From assembly GCF_000225505.1 (NCBI RefSeq), contig NZ_BACI01000118.1, positions 1-62,576 on the forward strand: a stretch of DNA of 62,576 nucleotides. Reading direction: 5' to 3'. Source of the stretch: Gordonia alkanivorans NBRC 16433. GTDB taxonomy: Bacteria > Actinomycetota > Actinomycetes > Mycobacteriales > Mycobacteriaceae. Position numbers and translations under genes: made by a program. Shown here piece after piece: positions 49,875 to 59,229 of this stretch. Each line of letters begins with the position of its first letter. The first letter of the stretch is position 1. The notes beneath the pieces are model-generated. The model did not search any database. It was not told the origin of the DNA and worked only from the letters and a program-made list of their open reading frames with translations.

Positions 49875-50786
49875 ATGGGTCATTCACACTCGCATTCCCA
49901 CACCCCCGGGACAGGCGTCGCGGGGGAGCGGCGGCTGTGGCCGATGGTGCTGGCGGTCGCGCTCATCGGCGGATTCTTCGTCGTGGAGCTCGTCACCGGC
50001 ATCCTGGTCAACTCGCTCGCGCTGATCGCCGACGCGGGGCACATGCTCACCGACGTCGTCGCACTGATCATGGGCCTGATCGCGCTGCTGCTGGGTCGTC
50101 ACGGCCGCACCACCGACGCCCGTAGCTTCGGCTGGCATCGGGCCGAGGTGTTCACGGCCGTCGCCAATGCGGTCCTGCTCATCGGGGTCGCGGCCTTCGT
50201 CCTGATCGAGGCCATCGAACGAATCGGCAACGATCCCCAGGTCCCCGGGCTGACGCTGATCATCGTGGCGCTGCTGGGCCTGGCGGTGAACCTCGTCGTG
50301 ATGCTCCTGCTCCGTGCCGACGCGAAAGAGTCCATCGCCGTCCGCGGCGCCTACCTCGAGGTCCTGGCCGACGCCGTCGGCAGCGTCGGGGTCCTGATCG
50401 CCGGCATCGTCGCGCTGACCACCGGCTGGGGCTATGCCGACATCGTGGTCGCGGTCCTCATCGCCCTGTGGGTGGTGCCGCGTGCGCTCCGGCTCGCGAT
50501 CGACGCGCTGCGCATCCTCAACCAACAGGCGCCGGCGCACATCGACGTCGAGTCCCTGCGCTCCGATCTCGCCGGAATCCCCACCGTCGACGATGTCCAC
50601 GACCTGCACGTCTGGACGCTGACCACCGGCATGGACGTCGCCACCGTGCACCTGGGCAGCACCCGGCCCAACTCCGAGGTGCTGCCCGCCGCGCAGGCGA
50701 TCCTGGCGCGCCACGGGCTCGAGCACGCCACGGTTCAGGTGGACAACGACGATCAGGGACGATGTCGTGACGAGATGACGTGGTGA
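49875..50786 (+). CDS. Cation diffusion facilitator (zinc/cobalt efflux, CzcD-like)
   Basis: 303 aa; ATG 49875. N-terminal HSHSHSH metal-binding run, then six transmembrane helices. Transport-site residues: NSLALIADAGHMLTDVVALI in helix 2 (H and D) and AYLEVLADAVGSVGVLIAG in helix 5 (D). FGWHRAEVFTAVANAV is typical of this branch. The C-terminal cytoplasmic domain has DDVHDLHVWTLTTGMDVATV. The protein exports divalent cations in exchange for protons. The palindrome just upstream suggests repression that metal relieves. Confidence 0.92.
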   Translation: MGHSHSHSHTPGTGVAGERRLWPMVLAVALIGGFFVVELVTGILVNSLALIADAGHMLTDVVALIMGLIALLLGRHGRTTDARSFGWHRAEVFTAVANAVLLIGVAAFVLIEAIERIGNDPQVPGLTLIIVALLGLAVNLVVMLLLRADAKESIAVRGAYLEVLADAVGSVGVLIAGIVALTTGWGYADIVVAVLIALWVVPRALRLAIDALRILNQQAPAHIDVESLRSDLAGIPTVDDVHDLHVWTLTTGMDVATVHLGSTRPNSEVLPAAQAILARHGLEHATVQVDNDDQGRCRDEMTW

Positions 50787-50834
50787 GCCCGCGTCGATGA
50801 GCCGAAAATGTCGGTTATGCCTTAAATTCGCCGC

Positions 50835-51662
50835 ATGGAACGACGCGACTTCCTCGCGATACTCGCGGCTGGCACGGTGGGGGCCCTGACCGCGAGCACT
50901 ATGACGGGGTGCGCCTCGCCGGTCCCGGCCGCCGAGATCACGCCCTCGACCCCGCCCACACCGACCACCCCGTCAGTGCCCACTTCGATCGCGCCGTCGC
51001 TGTCACCGGCAGGTTTGCTGCCCCCGGCGGTGGGCACGCGCCGCCCGCTGCCCGCCGCACCGATCACCGGTCTGCCGGGCAAGGGCAGGCACATCGCCCT
51101 CACGGTCGACGACGGTGCCAGCTCCGACGTCATCGGCGCCTACGTGAAGTTCGCCCAGGACACCGGCGCTCGCTTCACCTTCTTCGTCACCGGATCGTTC
51201 GACGGCTGGACCGACCACCGCGCGGAACTGCGGCCGCTCGTCGAATCCGGGCAGATCCAGCTCGGCAATCACACCTGGACGCATCCGGCGCTCACCGAGC
51301 TCTCGGCGAAGGGCATCGCCGACGAACTCGGCCGGACCAAGCGGTTCCTGAAGAACCAGTACGGCGTCGACGGCACGCCGTACTACCGGCCGCCCTTCGG
51401 TTATCACAACGCGTCGGTCGACGCGGTGGCCGCCGACCTCGGCTACACCATGCCGACGCTCTGGTACGGCTCACTGTCGGACTCCGGCCTCATCACCGAG
51501 AAGTACCTCGTGCAGTGCGCGCGCAAGTACTTCCGGCCGCAGACCGTCGTGATCGGCCACGCCAACCACGATCCCGTCACCAAGGTCTATCCGAAGCTCG
51601 TCGACATCATCCGTCAGCGAAAGCTGCGCATGGTGACCCTCGACGACTACTTCGCGTCCTGA
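50835..51662 (+). CDS. Polysaccharide deacetylase (CE4/NodB-like), Tat lipoprotein
   Basis: 275 aa; ATG 50835. MERRDFLAILAAGTVGA carries a twin-arginine motif, and STMTGC is a lipobox, so the protein is probably exported by Tat and lipid-anchored. A Pro/Thr linker leads to the NodB domain: ALTVDDGASS (motif 1), LGNHTWTHPAL (metal His pair), YYRPPFGYHN (motif 3), and HANHDPVTK. Motif 1 reads TVDDG; the catalytic base and metal Asp are present. It deacetylates cell-wall glycans such as peptidoglycan or chitin-type polymers; exact substrate unclear. Confidence 0.88.
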   Translation: MERRDFLAILAAGTVGALTASTMTGCASPVPAAEITPSTPPTPTTPSVPTSIAPSLSPAGLLPPAVGTRRPLPAAPITGLPGKGRHIALTVDDGASSDVIGAYVKFAQDTGARFTFFVTGSFDGWTDHRAELRPLVESGQIQLGNHTWTHPALTELSAKGIADELGRTKRFLKNQYGVDGTPYYRPPFGYHNASVDAVAADLGYTMPTLWYGSLSDSGLITEKYLVQCARKYFRPQTVVIGHANHDPVTKVYPKLVDIIRQRKLRMVTLDDYFAS

Positions 51663-51770
51663 TTCCGCGGAACGGCACACGCCGTCGGCGCGCAAGTGGG
51701 CGGCGGTTTTCGCTCACGCTGATTCGTAGTCGACGAGGCACGGTGGGTCGCCGATACCGTGGGGCCGGTC

Positions 51771-53174
51771 ATGGCCTCTTCTCTGCAGACCTCCGCGTCC
51801 CCGACGGCTCACGAGACCGACGCCGAGCGCCGCAAGCGACTCCGCACGGTCGTGGCCGCGAGTCTCCTCGGCACCACGGTCGAGTGGTACGACTTCTTTC
51901 TCTACGCGACCGCCGCGAGCCTGGTGTTCAACCAGTTGTTCTTCCCGGACCAGAGTTCCTTCGTCGGGACCCTGCTGTCGTTCGCGACCTTCGCGGTCGG
52001 CTTCGTCGTCCGGCCGATCGGTGGCGTGATCTTCGGGCACATCGGCGACCGGATCGGCCGCAAGAGGACCCTCGCGATCACGATGGTCATGATGGGCATC
52101 GCGACTGCGCTCATGGGTGTGCTGCCGACCGCGGAGGCCGTGGGGGTCGTCGCCCCGATCCTCCTTCTCCTGCTGCGCGTCGTGCAGGGCTTCGCGCTGG
52201 GCGGCGAGTGGGCCGGGGCCGTGCTGCTCGCGGTCGAGCACAGTCCCGATCGCAAGCGGGGGCTGTTCGGCAGCATCCCGCAGATCGGACTCGCCCTCGG
52301 TCTCGCACTCGGCACGGGTGTGTTCGCCCTGCTCCAGGTCGCGCTCGACGACGACGCGTTCCTGACGTACGGCTGGCGCATCGCCTTCCTCGTGAGCATC
52401 GTGCTCGTGGTCATCGGATTCGTGGTGCGGCTCAAGGTCGACGAGACGCCGGCCTTCGCCGAGGTCGCCGAACTCGCGCAGAAGTCGACGGCGCCGATCC
52501 GGGAGGTCGTGCTCCCGCCGAACACCCGCAACACCGTGCTGGGGCTGCTCGCACGCTGGGGTGAGGGGTCGGCGTTCAACACGTGGGGCGTGTTCGCGAT
52601 CGCCTACGCGACCAGCGAACTCGACATGGAGAAGGTCCCGGTCCTGGTGGCCGTGACCATCGCCTCGCTCGTGATGGCGGTGCTCCTCCCGGTCTCCGGG
52701 AAGCTCACCGACCGGTACGGCGCCAAACCGGTCTACCTCGCCGGCATGACCGCCTACGGGCTGTCGGTCTATCCGGTGTTCGCCCTGTTCGGCACCGAGA
52801 ACCTGGTCTGGTTCACCGTCGCGCTCGTGATCGTGTTCGGCGTGATCCACGCCCTCTTCTACGGCGCGCAGGGCACGCTGTTCGCGAGTCTGTACCCGAC
52901 CCGGGTCCGCTACACCGGTTTGTCGGTGGTCTACCAGTTCTCCGGCATCTACGCCTCGGGCCTGACCCCGCTGATCCTGACCGCACTGATCGGTGCAGCC
53001 TCCGGGTCGCCGTGGCTGGCCGCCGGCTATCTCGCGCTCACCGCGGTCATCAGCGTCGTGGCGACGTCGCTCATCCGTCGCGAAGACCTGCACCTGACGA
53101 CCGGCAAGGACGCCCAGATCGAGGCCGCCGGCAACCAGACCACCCCGACGCCGGCGCCGATCCCGGTCGGCTGA
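51771..53174 (+). CDS. MFS transporter of the metabolite:H+ symporter (MHS) family
   Basis: 467 aa; ATG 51771 (a GTG at 51759 is also in frame). VEWYDFFLYATAASLVFNQL is the MHS signature of helix 1, followed by RPIGGVIFGHIGDRIGRKRT, FALGGEWAGAVLLAVEHSP and GSIPQIGLALGLALGTGVF. Twelve hydrophobic segments are visible. MHS members (ShiA, KgtP, proline/betaine ProP) import organic acids, shikimate or osmolytes with protons. No neighbour tells the substrate. Confidence 0.9.
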   Translation: MASSLQTSASPTAHETDAERRKRLRTVVAASLLGTTVEWYDFFLYATAASLVFNQLFFPDQSSFVGTLLSFATFAVGFVVRPIGGVIFGHIGDRIGRKRTLAITMVMMGIATALMGVLPTAEAVGVVAPILLLLLRVVQGFALGGEWAGAVLLAVEHSPDRKRGLFGSIPQIGLALGLALGTGVFALLQVALDDDAFLTYGWRIAFLVSIVLVVIGFVVRLKVDETPAFAEVAELAQKSTAPIREVVLPPNTRNTVLGLLARWGEGSAFNTWGVFAIAYATSELDMEKVPVLVAVTIASLVMAVLLPVSGKLTDRYGAKPVYLAGMTAYGLSVYPVFALFGTENLVWFTVALVIVFGVIHALFYGAQGTLFASLYPTRVRYTGLSVVYQFSGIYASGLTPLILTALIGAASGSPWLAAGYLALTAVISVVATSLIRREDLHLTTGKDAQIEAAGNQTTPTPAPIPVG

Positions 53175-53186
53175 CGGGGTTTTCGT

Positions 53187-53843
53187 TCAGGGGCGGACGA
53201 GTAGCAGATCGGTGACGTGGCGGTAGAACGTCGACCGCTTCAGCACGCGTTCGTTCACCACGCCCTCACGTTCGACCACGATGTTGGTGCCGCCGGTCTG
53301 CACCGCGCGGCCGGCGAACCACTTGCCCGGCAGCAGGAATCGCTCGACCTGGGCGCGCAGGCCGGGGGCGTCGAGCGTGGGTTCGATGAGCACCGAACGG
53401 ACTTCGCCATCGAAGAGCCGTTCGCTGTCGACGTAGGACTCGCCGTGTAGCTTGGCGCCCTCGGCGCCGAGGTGGCGCGCGCTGCCGAAGATGACCGTCG
53501 CGGCGTCGTCGCGGATGAGGGGAACCGGACTCGCGGTGCCGTTCTCGGCGAGCTCACGCGCGGCCGGCCCATGCGGAAGGCAGTATCGGCGTGTCGCCGC
53601 GGTCGCCTCCGCCGAGACGTACGCCACTTCCACGTCGAGCCGCTCGGAGGTCATGAGGGCGGCGACCACCTGATCCAGGAAGGTGTCGGCCTCCTCGGCG
53701 AGGGTGGGTGCGAAGCGTTCGGCCACACGAGGTTCGACGATGAGGCGCGTGACGGCGGAATCGGACAGGGCGTCGGCCACGGCGGCGCGGATCGCCTTCT
53801 TGTCGTCGGCGCGACCGGCTTGGGTGATCAGGGCGAAAGACAC
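53187..53843 (-). CDS. Conserved hypothetical protein (Rv0358-like)
   Basis: 218 aa from GTG 53843. It starts MSFALITQAGRADDKKAIRA; has a central ATVIFGSARHLGAEGAKLHG and a C-terminal SFYRHV-like helix (KRSTFYRHVTDLLLV). No catalytic motif recognised. Its place directly upstream of and divergent from purA matches M. tuberculosis Rv0358 beside Rv0357c. It converges on the MFS gene, with 12 bp between the stops. The function is unknown. Confidence 0.7.
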   Translation of the reverse strand: MSFALITQAGRADDKKAIRAAVADALSDSAVTRLIVEPRVAERFAPTLAEEADTFLDQVVAALMTSERLDVEVAYVSAEATAATRRYCLPHGPAARELAENGTASPVPLIRDDAATVIFGSARHLGAEGAKLHGESYVDSERLFDGEVRSVLIEPTLDAPGLRAQVERFLLPGKWFAGRAVQTGGTNIVVEREGVVNERVLKRSTFYRHVTDLLLVRP

Positions 53844-53934
53844 GCGGATAGGGTATCGGGGGCGTGAACACAGTAGTGTTGGTGAGGTTTGTTCTGATCA
53901 GTTCAAGCGCGCCACACGAAGGAGTACCTGAATC

Positions 53935-55221
53935 ATGGCCGCGATCGTGCTTATCGGCGCCCAGTGGGGCGACGAGGGCAAAGGGAAGGCCACCGACCTG
54001 CTCGGCGGCCAGATCAACTGGGTTGTGCGGTATCAGGGCGGCAACAACGCCGGCCACACCGTCGTACTCCCGTCCGGTGAGACCTTCGCCCTGCACCTCA
54101 TCCCGTCCGGCATCCTGACCCCCGGCGTGCAGAACGTGATCGGCAACGGCGTCGTCGTCGACCCGGGTGTGCTGCTCACCGAACTCGGCGGACTCGAGGA
54201 CCGCGACGTCGACACCACCGGTCTGCTGATCTCGGCCGACGCCCACCTCCTGATGCCGTACCACGTGGCCATCGACAAGGTCACCGAGCGCTTCCTCGGC
54301 AACAAGAAGATCGGCACCACGGGTCGCGGCATCGGCCCCTGCTACCAGGACAAGATCGCCCGCGTGGGTGTGCGCGTCGCCGATGTGCTCGACGAGAAGA
54401 TCCTCACGCAGAAGGTCGAGGCTGCCCTCGAGCTGAAGAACCAGATCCTGGTCAAGATCTACAACCGCAAGGCCCTCGACCCGGCGCAGGTCGTCGACGA
54501 GGTCCTCGGTCAGGCCGAAGGCTTCAAACATCGCATCGCCGACACCCGCCTGCTTCTCAACCAGGCCCTCGAGCGCGGCGAGACCGTGCTCCTCGAGGGT
54601 TCGCAGGGCACGCTGCTCGATGTCGACCACGGCACCTACCCGTACGTGACCTCGTCGAACCCGACCGCCGGCGGCGCCGCCGTGGGCGCGGGCATCGGCC
54701 CCAACAAGATCACCACGGTCCTCGGCATCCTGAAGGCCTACACCACGCGCGTCGGCTCGGGCCCGTTCCCGACCGAGCTGTTCGACGAGTGGGGTGCCTA
54801 CCTGGCGAAGACCGGCGGCGAGGTCGGCGTCACCACCGGCCGCGCGCGCCGTTGCGGCTGGTTCGACGCCGTGATCGCCCGCTACGCCACCCGCGTCAAC
54901 GGCATCACCGACTACTTCCTCACCAAGCTCGACGTGCTGTCCAGCATCGACACGATCCCGATCTGCGTCGCCTACGAGGTGGACGGCGAGCGCATCGAGG
55001 ACATGCCGATGACCCAGACCGGGTTCCACCACGCCAAGCCCATCTATGAGGAGATGCCCGGCTGGTGGGAGGACATCTCCCAGTGCAAGACCTTCGAGGA
55101 ACTGCCGCCGAACGCGCAGAACTACATCCTTCGGCTCGAAGAGCTCTCCGGCGCCCACATCTCGTGTATCGGCGTCGGTCCGGGGCGCGAGCAGACGATC
55201 GTGCGTCGCGCGATCGTCTGA
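53935..55221 (+). CDS. purA: Adenylosuccinate synthetase
   Basis: 428 aa; ATG 53935 after AAGGAG. GAQWGDEGKGKATDLLGG is the GTP-binding P-loop with the catalytic Asp; GNNAGHTVV, GTTGRGIGPCYQDK, LLEGSQGTLLDVDHGTYPYV, GIGPNKI and TTGRARRCGWFD complete the family pattern. It joins IMP and aspartate with GTP in AMP synthesis. Normal length, no anomalies. 92 bp separate it from the divergent Rv0358-like gene. It ends just before a repeat-rich intergenic region. Confidence 0.97.
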   Translation: MAAIVLIGAQWGDEGKGKATDLLGGQINWVVRYQGGNNAGHTVVLPSGETFALHLIPSGILTPGVQNVIGNGVVVDPGVLLTELGGLEDRDVDTTGLLISADAHLLMPYHVAIDKVTERFLGNKKIGTTGRGIGPCYQDKIARVGVRVADVLDEKILTQKVEAALELKNQILVKIYNRKALDPAQVVDEVLGQAEGFKHRIADTRLLLNQALERGETVLLEGSQGTLLDVDHGTYPYVTSSNPTAGGAAVGAGIGPNKITTVLGILKAYTTRVGSGPFPTELFDEWGAYLAKTGGEVGVTTGRARRCGWFDAVIARYATRVNGITDYFLTKLDVLSSIDTIPICVAYEVDGERIEDMPMTQTGFHHAKPIYEEMPGWWEDISQCKTFEELPPNAQNYILRLEELSGAHISCIGVGPGREQTIVRRAIV

Positions 55222-55231
55222 CCTGTCGCTT

Positions 55232-55342
55232 CCTGATCCGAAAGAGCGCAACGCACCCAGCTCCTCTGCCTGATGGGAAAGAGCGCGACGCACCCAGGCC
55301 CGCTGCCTGAGGTGCGAGGAGCGCAAGCGACCTGCCTCGAAG
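55232..55342 (+). repeat. Three tandem 37-bp units after purA
   Basis: Units start at 55232, 55269 and 55306, each beginning CCTGA. The first two share GAAAGAGCGC and ACGCACCCAG; the third is more diverged and runs into dispersed repeat R3. An inverted relative lies at 55449-55485 within the carotenoid oxygenase gene. Confidence 0.75.
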
Positions 55343-55354
55343 GCCCGGTGAGAC
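55301..55354 (-). repeat. Dispersed intergenic repeat, copy R3 (inverted)
   Basis: On the reverse strand it reads GTCTCACCGGGCCTTCGAGG onward and matches R2 over about 53 bp with few changes, and the core of R1. It overlaps the third tandem unit. Confidence 0.75.
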
Positions 55355-55439
55355 ACCGTCGCTCACCCAACCACCGGTCGACGTCAACCCGACCTGCAGA
55401 CTTCGATCGACGTCTGCCGGTCGAGTTGAGGTTCGGGGG

Positions 55440-56936
55440 TCAGGTAGCGGAGCCGGGTGCTCGCGTTCTTTCGGGATCAGGAAGCAACCCATCCGATCCC
55501 TGAGGAGCCCCGGAGCTTGCGAAGGGGCGTCGCGAAGGGTCCGGCAGCCACGCCCCGTGCAGTCCGGCGGGAACGCGGATCGGTAGGTCCACGGTGGCGA
55601 TCGGGCCGTCCTGCGGCGCGTCGGCGCTGAGCAGGTAGAAGTGCGAGGTCATATCGGTCGGGTCGGTGCCGATGGCACCCCAGTAGTCGCGTTCGGCGCC
55701 CGGGATGTAGATCGGTTCACCGATCGCGGCACCCGGGGTCCAGACCGTCTCCGTCCCGGCTGCGAGGTCGTGGAACCACAGGCTGTCGAGATCACCGCTG
55801 TCTCTGGGGCCCTTCGCGACGCTGGCGATGCGGTGATGTTCCCGCGTCAGCATCCGGTCGTCGATGCGCGGGAACTCCATGTCCGGTTCGGAGCTGTTCA
55901 GGACGGTCTTGGTGATCCCGGCGTCGGGACGGATCACCGCTCGCGTCAGGGACGACGCCGCTGGTGTGGGCTGGTCGGAGAACCCGCCGGGGTAGGTCCA
56001 TTCCACGTAGTCGACGGTGACCGAACCGTCGGGATTGTCGAAGGCGTTGGCGAAGTGCCAGACCCAGAACGGGTCGGCGTCGATCCAGCGCACCGCCGTG
56101 CCGTCCCGCGGGATCAGCGCGATGCGGGTCCCGCGCCGGGGTTGCCACGACAACAACGACCCGCCGCTCATCACCGACTCGATATCGAAGATCAGCGGGC
56201 ACACGAACAGCACGACGTATCGGCTGGTCAGTGCCATGTCGTGGATCATGATCGGGGCGTCGACGCCGTCGACCGGGGTCGGTGTGCGGATCGCCCGGCC
56301 GTCCGGGCCGACGACGGCCCAGGTCAGGTACGGCGCCTCGAGTACGTAGTTGAACAGCACCATCTCCCCGGTCGACGGATCGATCTTCGGGTGCGCGGTG
56401 CTGCCGACGAACATCGCACCGTCACAGTCGGTGCGGGCCAGCGTCGCGAGATCCTCGGGAGCGAGCTGATAGGGCCGGTCGGCCTCGGCCATCGCCAGCA
56501 GCCGCCCGCCGTGCCGCACGATGTTGATGTCGGGCAGCTCGCGGGTCGTCCCCGCCAGCTCGTCGCCGACCTCCGCCGCCGACGGTGTGTAACCGTCGGT
56601 GATGCCCGACCAGATGGCATGTCCGGCAGCCTCTTCCGTGAGCACCATCGGGGTGCGGACGAAGCGGTTGCGATACGACGCGCGGCCGCCGTCGAGGCTG
56701 ATGCGATGCACCATCGCGTCCCCGTCGATCGGATAGACATACGAACCGATCGGGTCGAAGCGCATGTTGGGCCCGTTGCGCAGGTAGCTGCCCCGCAGGT
56801 CGGCCGGGATCTCGCCGCTCACCGGTAGGTCGACGGCGTCCACCTCGTCGCGCTGCGGGGCGAAGACGCCGGTGAGGAACGGGTTGCGGGACATGTCGAC
56901 CGGAGCAGGGCGGGTCGGGACATCGGATGCGGTCAT
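55440..56936 (-). CDS. Carotenoid cleavage oxygenase
   Basis: 498 aa; ATG 56936 (weak Shine-Dalgarno; MSRNPFLTG at residue 15 is an alternative). RPE65/CCO seven-bladed propeller with the four iron-binding histidines in VGSTAHPKIDP, APIMIHDMALTS, WVWHFANAFD and GLHGAWLP. YLRNGPNMRFDPIG is the family start. It uses non-haem Fe(II) and oxygen to cut carotenoids, apocarotenoids or stilbenes. The last residues (LLPDPERTRAPGSAT) are encoded by an inverted relative of the intergenic repeat, so the C-terminus was probably rewritten by that repeat. Confidence 0.9.
   Translation of the reverse strand: MTASDVPTRPAPVDMSRNPFLTGVFAPQRDEVDAVDLPVSGEIPADLRGSYLRNGPNMRFDPIGSYVYPIDGDAMVHRISLDGGRASYRNRFVRTPMVLTEEAAGHAIWSGITDGYTPSAAEVGDELAGTTRELPDINIVRHGGRLLAMAEADRPYQLAPEDLATLARTDCDGAMFVGSTAHPKIDPSTGEMVLFNYVLEAPYLTWAVVGPDGRAIRTPTPVDGVDAPIMIHDMALTSRYVVLFVCPLIFDIESVMSGGSLLSWQPRRGTRIALIPRDGTAVRWIDADPFWVWHFANAFDNPDGSVTVDYVEWTYPGGFSDQPTPAASSLTRAVIRPDAGITKTVLNSSEPDMEFPRIDDRMLTREHHRIASVAKGPRDSGDLDSLWFHDLAAGTETVWTPGAAIGEPIYIPGAERDYWGAIGTDPTDMTSHFYLLSADAPQDGPIATVDLPIRVPAGLHGAWLPDPSRRPFASSGAPQGSDGLLPDPERTRAPGSAT
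55449..55485 (-). repeat. Inverted copy of the 37-bp repeat inside the carotenoid oxygenase 3' end
   Basis: Reverse-strand GCTTCCTGATCCCGAAAGAA continuing CGCGAGCACCCGGCTCC matches 55228-55264 with one or two indels. The two copies could form a long hairpin between the convergent purA and oxygenase genes and act as a terminator. Confidence 0.7.
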
Positions 56937-57084
56937 GGCGCTGCTTTCGGCGAGCCGTGGATGACGATGATCTCGGTTCAGGTTAGGGCGTTGACGCAGG
57001 TCGCGTCCGTCGATCGTCCGGTTCGTCCCGAATCGGCGGGGCCAGAGACGGGCGATCGACGCGGTCGTCGTGATTAGCTTGGGC

Positions 57085-58713
57085 ATGCGTTCGAGGCGGG
57101 GGAGCCGCGACTACGGGTCGATTCTGCTCGGCTCGGTCGAGGAGAGCGGGGTCAAGCAGCGTGTCCGTATCCAGACGCTGCTGACGTCCTCGATCGTGGT
57201 GGCGAACATCTTCGGCGCGGTCGTCGCGACCGCCCTGGCCGCCGTGGGCATCCCGCAACCGACGGTCTTCACCGCCGAACTGTGGTGGGTGAACTACATC
57301 GCCGTACCCGTGTACATCCTCGGCGCGTTCGTGATCGGGATCGGTTGGGGCACCCTGGTGGGCGTCCGGAACCTCCGGTGGGCCATCCGGGACGAGGCCC
57401 CGACCAAGCGCGACGCACGCCGGACGATGCGCCTGCCGTGGCGGCTGTCGCTGGTGCAGGGCCTGCTCTGGGCGGGCGCCACGGTGATGCTGACGATCAT
57501 GTACGGCGTCGTCGACCCGCAGCTGATCCCCAAGACGCTCTTCGTCGTCGGCATGAGCGGCGTCGTGGTGGTGGGGATCTCCTACCTCTTCATCGACTTC
57601 ACCCTGCGGCCCATTGTGGCCGAACTGATCTCGGCCGGATTCCACCGCCGTAAGCGCACCGGTGTGAAGTCACGGGCGGTGGTGTCGTGGATGGTCGGTT
57701 CGGCGATCCCGATCATCGGCATCCTGCTGGTCGTGGCGTTCGGGGTGGGGCGCGACGAGACGTCCAAGCTCGATCTCTTCATCGGGGTGACGGTCCTGGG
57801 CCTCACCGCCCTGTTCACCGGTCTTCTGCTGACCCTGCTCTCGTCGATGAGCATCACCGGGCCGATCGGCTCGGTGCGTTCCGGGATGAACCGCGTGACC
57901 TCCGGCGATCTCGAGAACGCCGACCTCGTCGTCTACGACGGCACCGAACTCGGTGACCTGCAGGTGGGTTTCAACTCGATGGTGTCTGGGCTGCGCGAAC
58001 GGGAACGGATGCGCGACCTGTTCGGGCGTCACGTCGGCCGCGAGGTCGCGGAAGCGGCGTTGTCGTCGGACCCCGAACTCGGCGGTACCGAGCGGGTGGC
58101 CGCCGCCCTCTTCGTCGACGTGATCGGCTCGACGACCCTTGCCGCGCAACGCCGTCCGACCGAGGTCGTGGAGATCCTCAACAAGTTCTTCGCCGTCATC
58201 GTCCGGGCCGTCGAGGACAAGGACGGGCTCGTCAACAAGTTCGAGGGCGACGCGGTCCTGGCGATCTTCGGCGCACCCATCGAACTCGACGACCCGGCCG
58301 GCGCGGCACTCGCGGCCGCGCGGCGCATCGTCGCCGACCTCGCGGTCGAGGTGCCCGAACTGTCCGCGGGGGTCGGGGTGAGTTACGGGACCGTCGTTGC
58401 CGGAAACGTCGGCGCCATCGAACGTTTCGAGTACACGGTGATCGGCGACCCGGTGAACGAGAGTGCGCGGCTATCCGAACTCGCCAAACGCGACCCGTCG
58501 AGTCCGCTGGCATCGGGGCGCGCGGTCGAGGCCGCCGACCCCGCCGAGGCCCGTCGCTGGACGCAGCAGGAGACCCTGCCGTTGCGCGGCCGGACGGCCG
58601 AGACGGTTGTCTACGCGGCCGCCGCGGGGGAGGACACGGCGACCGCGGAGAAGACGACCGGGAAGAAGACGGCGGCCAGGGAGAAAGCGACCGCGGAGAC
58701 CGAGACCGGTTAG
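57085..58713 (+). CDS. Membrane-bound class III adenylate cyclase with HAMP domain
   Basis: 542 aa; ATG 57085 (GTG 57070 also in frame). Six hydrophobic helices in residues 35-255, a HAMP linker (SITGPIGSVRSGMNRVTSGD, LGDLQVGFNSMVSGLRERER), then the cyclase domain: metal Asp in ALFVDVIGSTTLAAQRR, NKFEGDAVLAIFG with the substrate Lys and second metal Asp, and YTVIGDPVNESARL with the purine-contact Asp and the Asn/Arg pair. The plan matches the M. tuberculosis Rv1318c-Rv1320c/Rv3645 group that makes cAMP in response to lipids or signals. A charged Lys/Thr/Glu tail ends it. Confidence 0.9.
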   Translation: MRSRRGSRDYGSILLGSVEESGVKQRVRIQTLLTSSIVVANIFGAVVATALAAVGIPQPTVFTAELWWVNYIAVPVYILGAFVIGIGWGTLVGVRNLRWAIRDEAPTKRDARRTMRLPWRLSLVQGLLWAGATVMLTIMYGVVDPQLIPKTLFVVGMSGVVVVGISYLFIDFTLRPIVAELISAGFHRRKRTGVKSRAVVSWMVGSAIPIIGILLVVAFGVGRDETSKLDLFIGVTVLGLTALFTGLLLTLLSSMSITGPIGSVRSGMNRVTSGDLENADLVVYDGTELGDLQVGFNSMVSGLRERERMRDLFGRHVGREVAEAALSSDPELGGTERVAAALFVDVIGSTTLAAQRRPTEVVEILNKFFAVIVRAVEDKDGLVNKFEGDAVLAIFGAPIELDDPAGAALAAARRIVADLAVEVPELSAGVGVSYGTVVAGNVGAIERFEYTVIGDPVNESARLSELAKRDPSSPLASGRAVEAADPAEARRWTQQETLPLRGRTAETVVYAAAAGEDTATAEKTTGKKTAAREKATAETETG

Positions 58714-58717
58714 GTGC

Positions 58718-59110
58718 TCAGATGGCGTCTTCGGAGCTGATGAGGATGCCGTCGGGGCCGACGATGCTCAGGCCGAGCCCGTCGAAGACCGAGTACTTGT
58801 ACCCGTTGTTGTAGGCGACGTAGTAGTAACGGCCGCTGCCGTTCTCCTGCTCGAACACCCCGGAGACGGGGATGCACAGGGTGTTGCCGGAGCTGCGTGC
58901 GACGCCACGGTATTCGAGGTCACCGTTGCCCCACTGGCAGATGGTCGCCGCCGACTTCGCGGTCACGACCGAGGTGACGGTGTACTGATCGGCGTCGCAC
59001 GACGGTGTGACCGGGGCCGCGGTGGCCGTGGAGGTGCCGACGGCGAGTGCGCCGGCGGCGAGGACGAGTGTTGCGCCGGCCGTAATCAGGCGGATGTGCG
59101 TTGCTGTCAT
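58718..59110 (-). CDS. Small secreted protein
   Basis: 130 aa; ATG 59110. A Sec signal peptide (ITAGATLVLAAGALAVGTST, cleavage probably after ATAA) precedes a small domain with three or four cysteines (PSCDADQYTVTSV, ATICQWGNGDLEYRG, NTLCIPVSG), rich in Tyr/Gly (YYYVAYNNGYKYSVF). No family recognised; likely disulphide-bonded and extracellular. It converges on the cyclase with 4 bp between stops. Confidence 0.75.
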   Translation of the reverse strand: MTATHIRLITAGATLVLAAGALAVGTSTATAAPVTPSCDADQYTVTSVVTAKSAATICQWGNGDLEYRGVARSSGNTLCIPVSGVFEQENGSGRYYYVAYNNGYKYSVFDGLGLSIVGPDGILISSEDAI

Positions 59111-59229
59111 GAGAACCGAAGCTAGAGCAGAGTTTTCGTCTGCAACATGGGTAGAACTCCCCGCCATCGTTCGGACGGATGACCCTTCGATACGCCCTCC
59201 GCAGGCTCCGGGCTGCTCACGGAGCAGAG

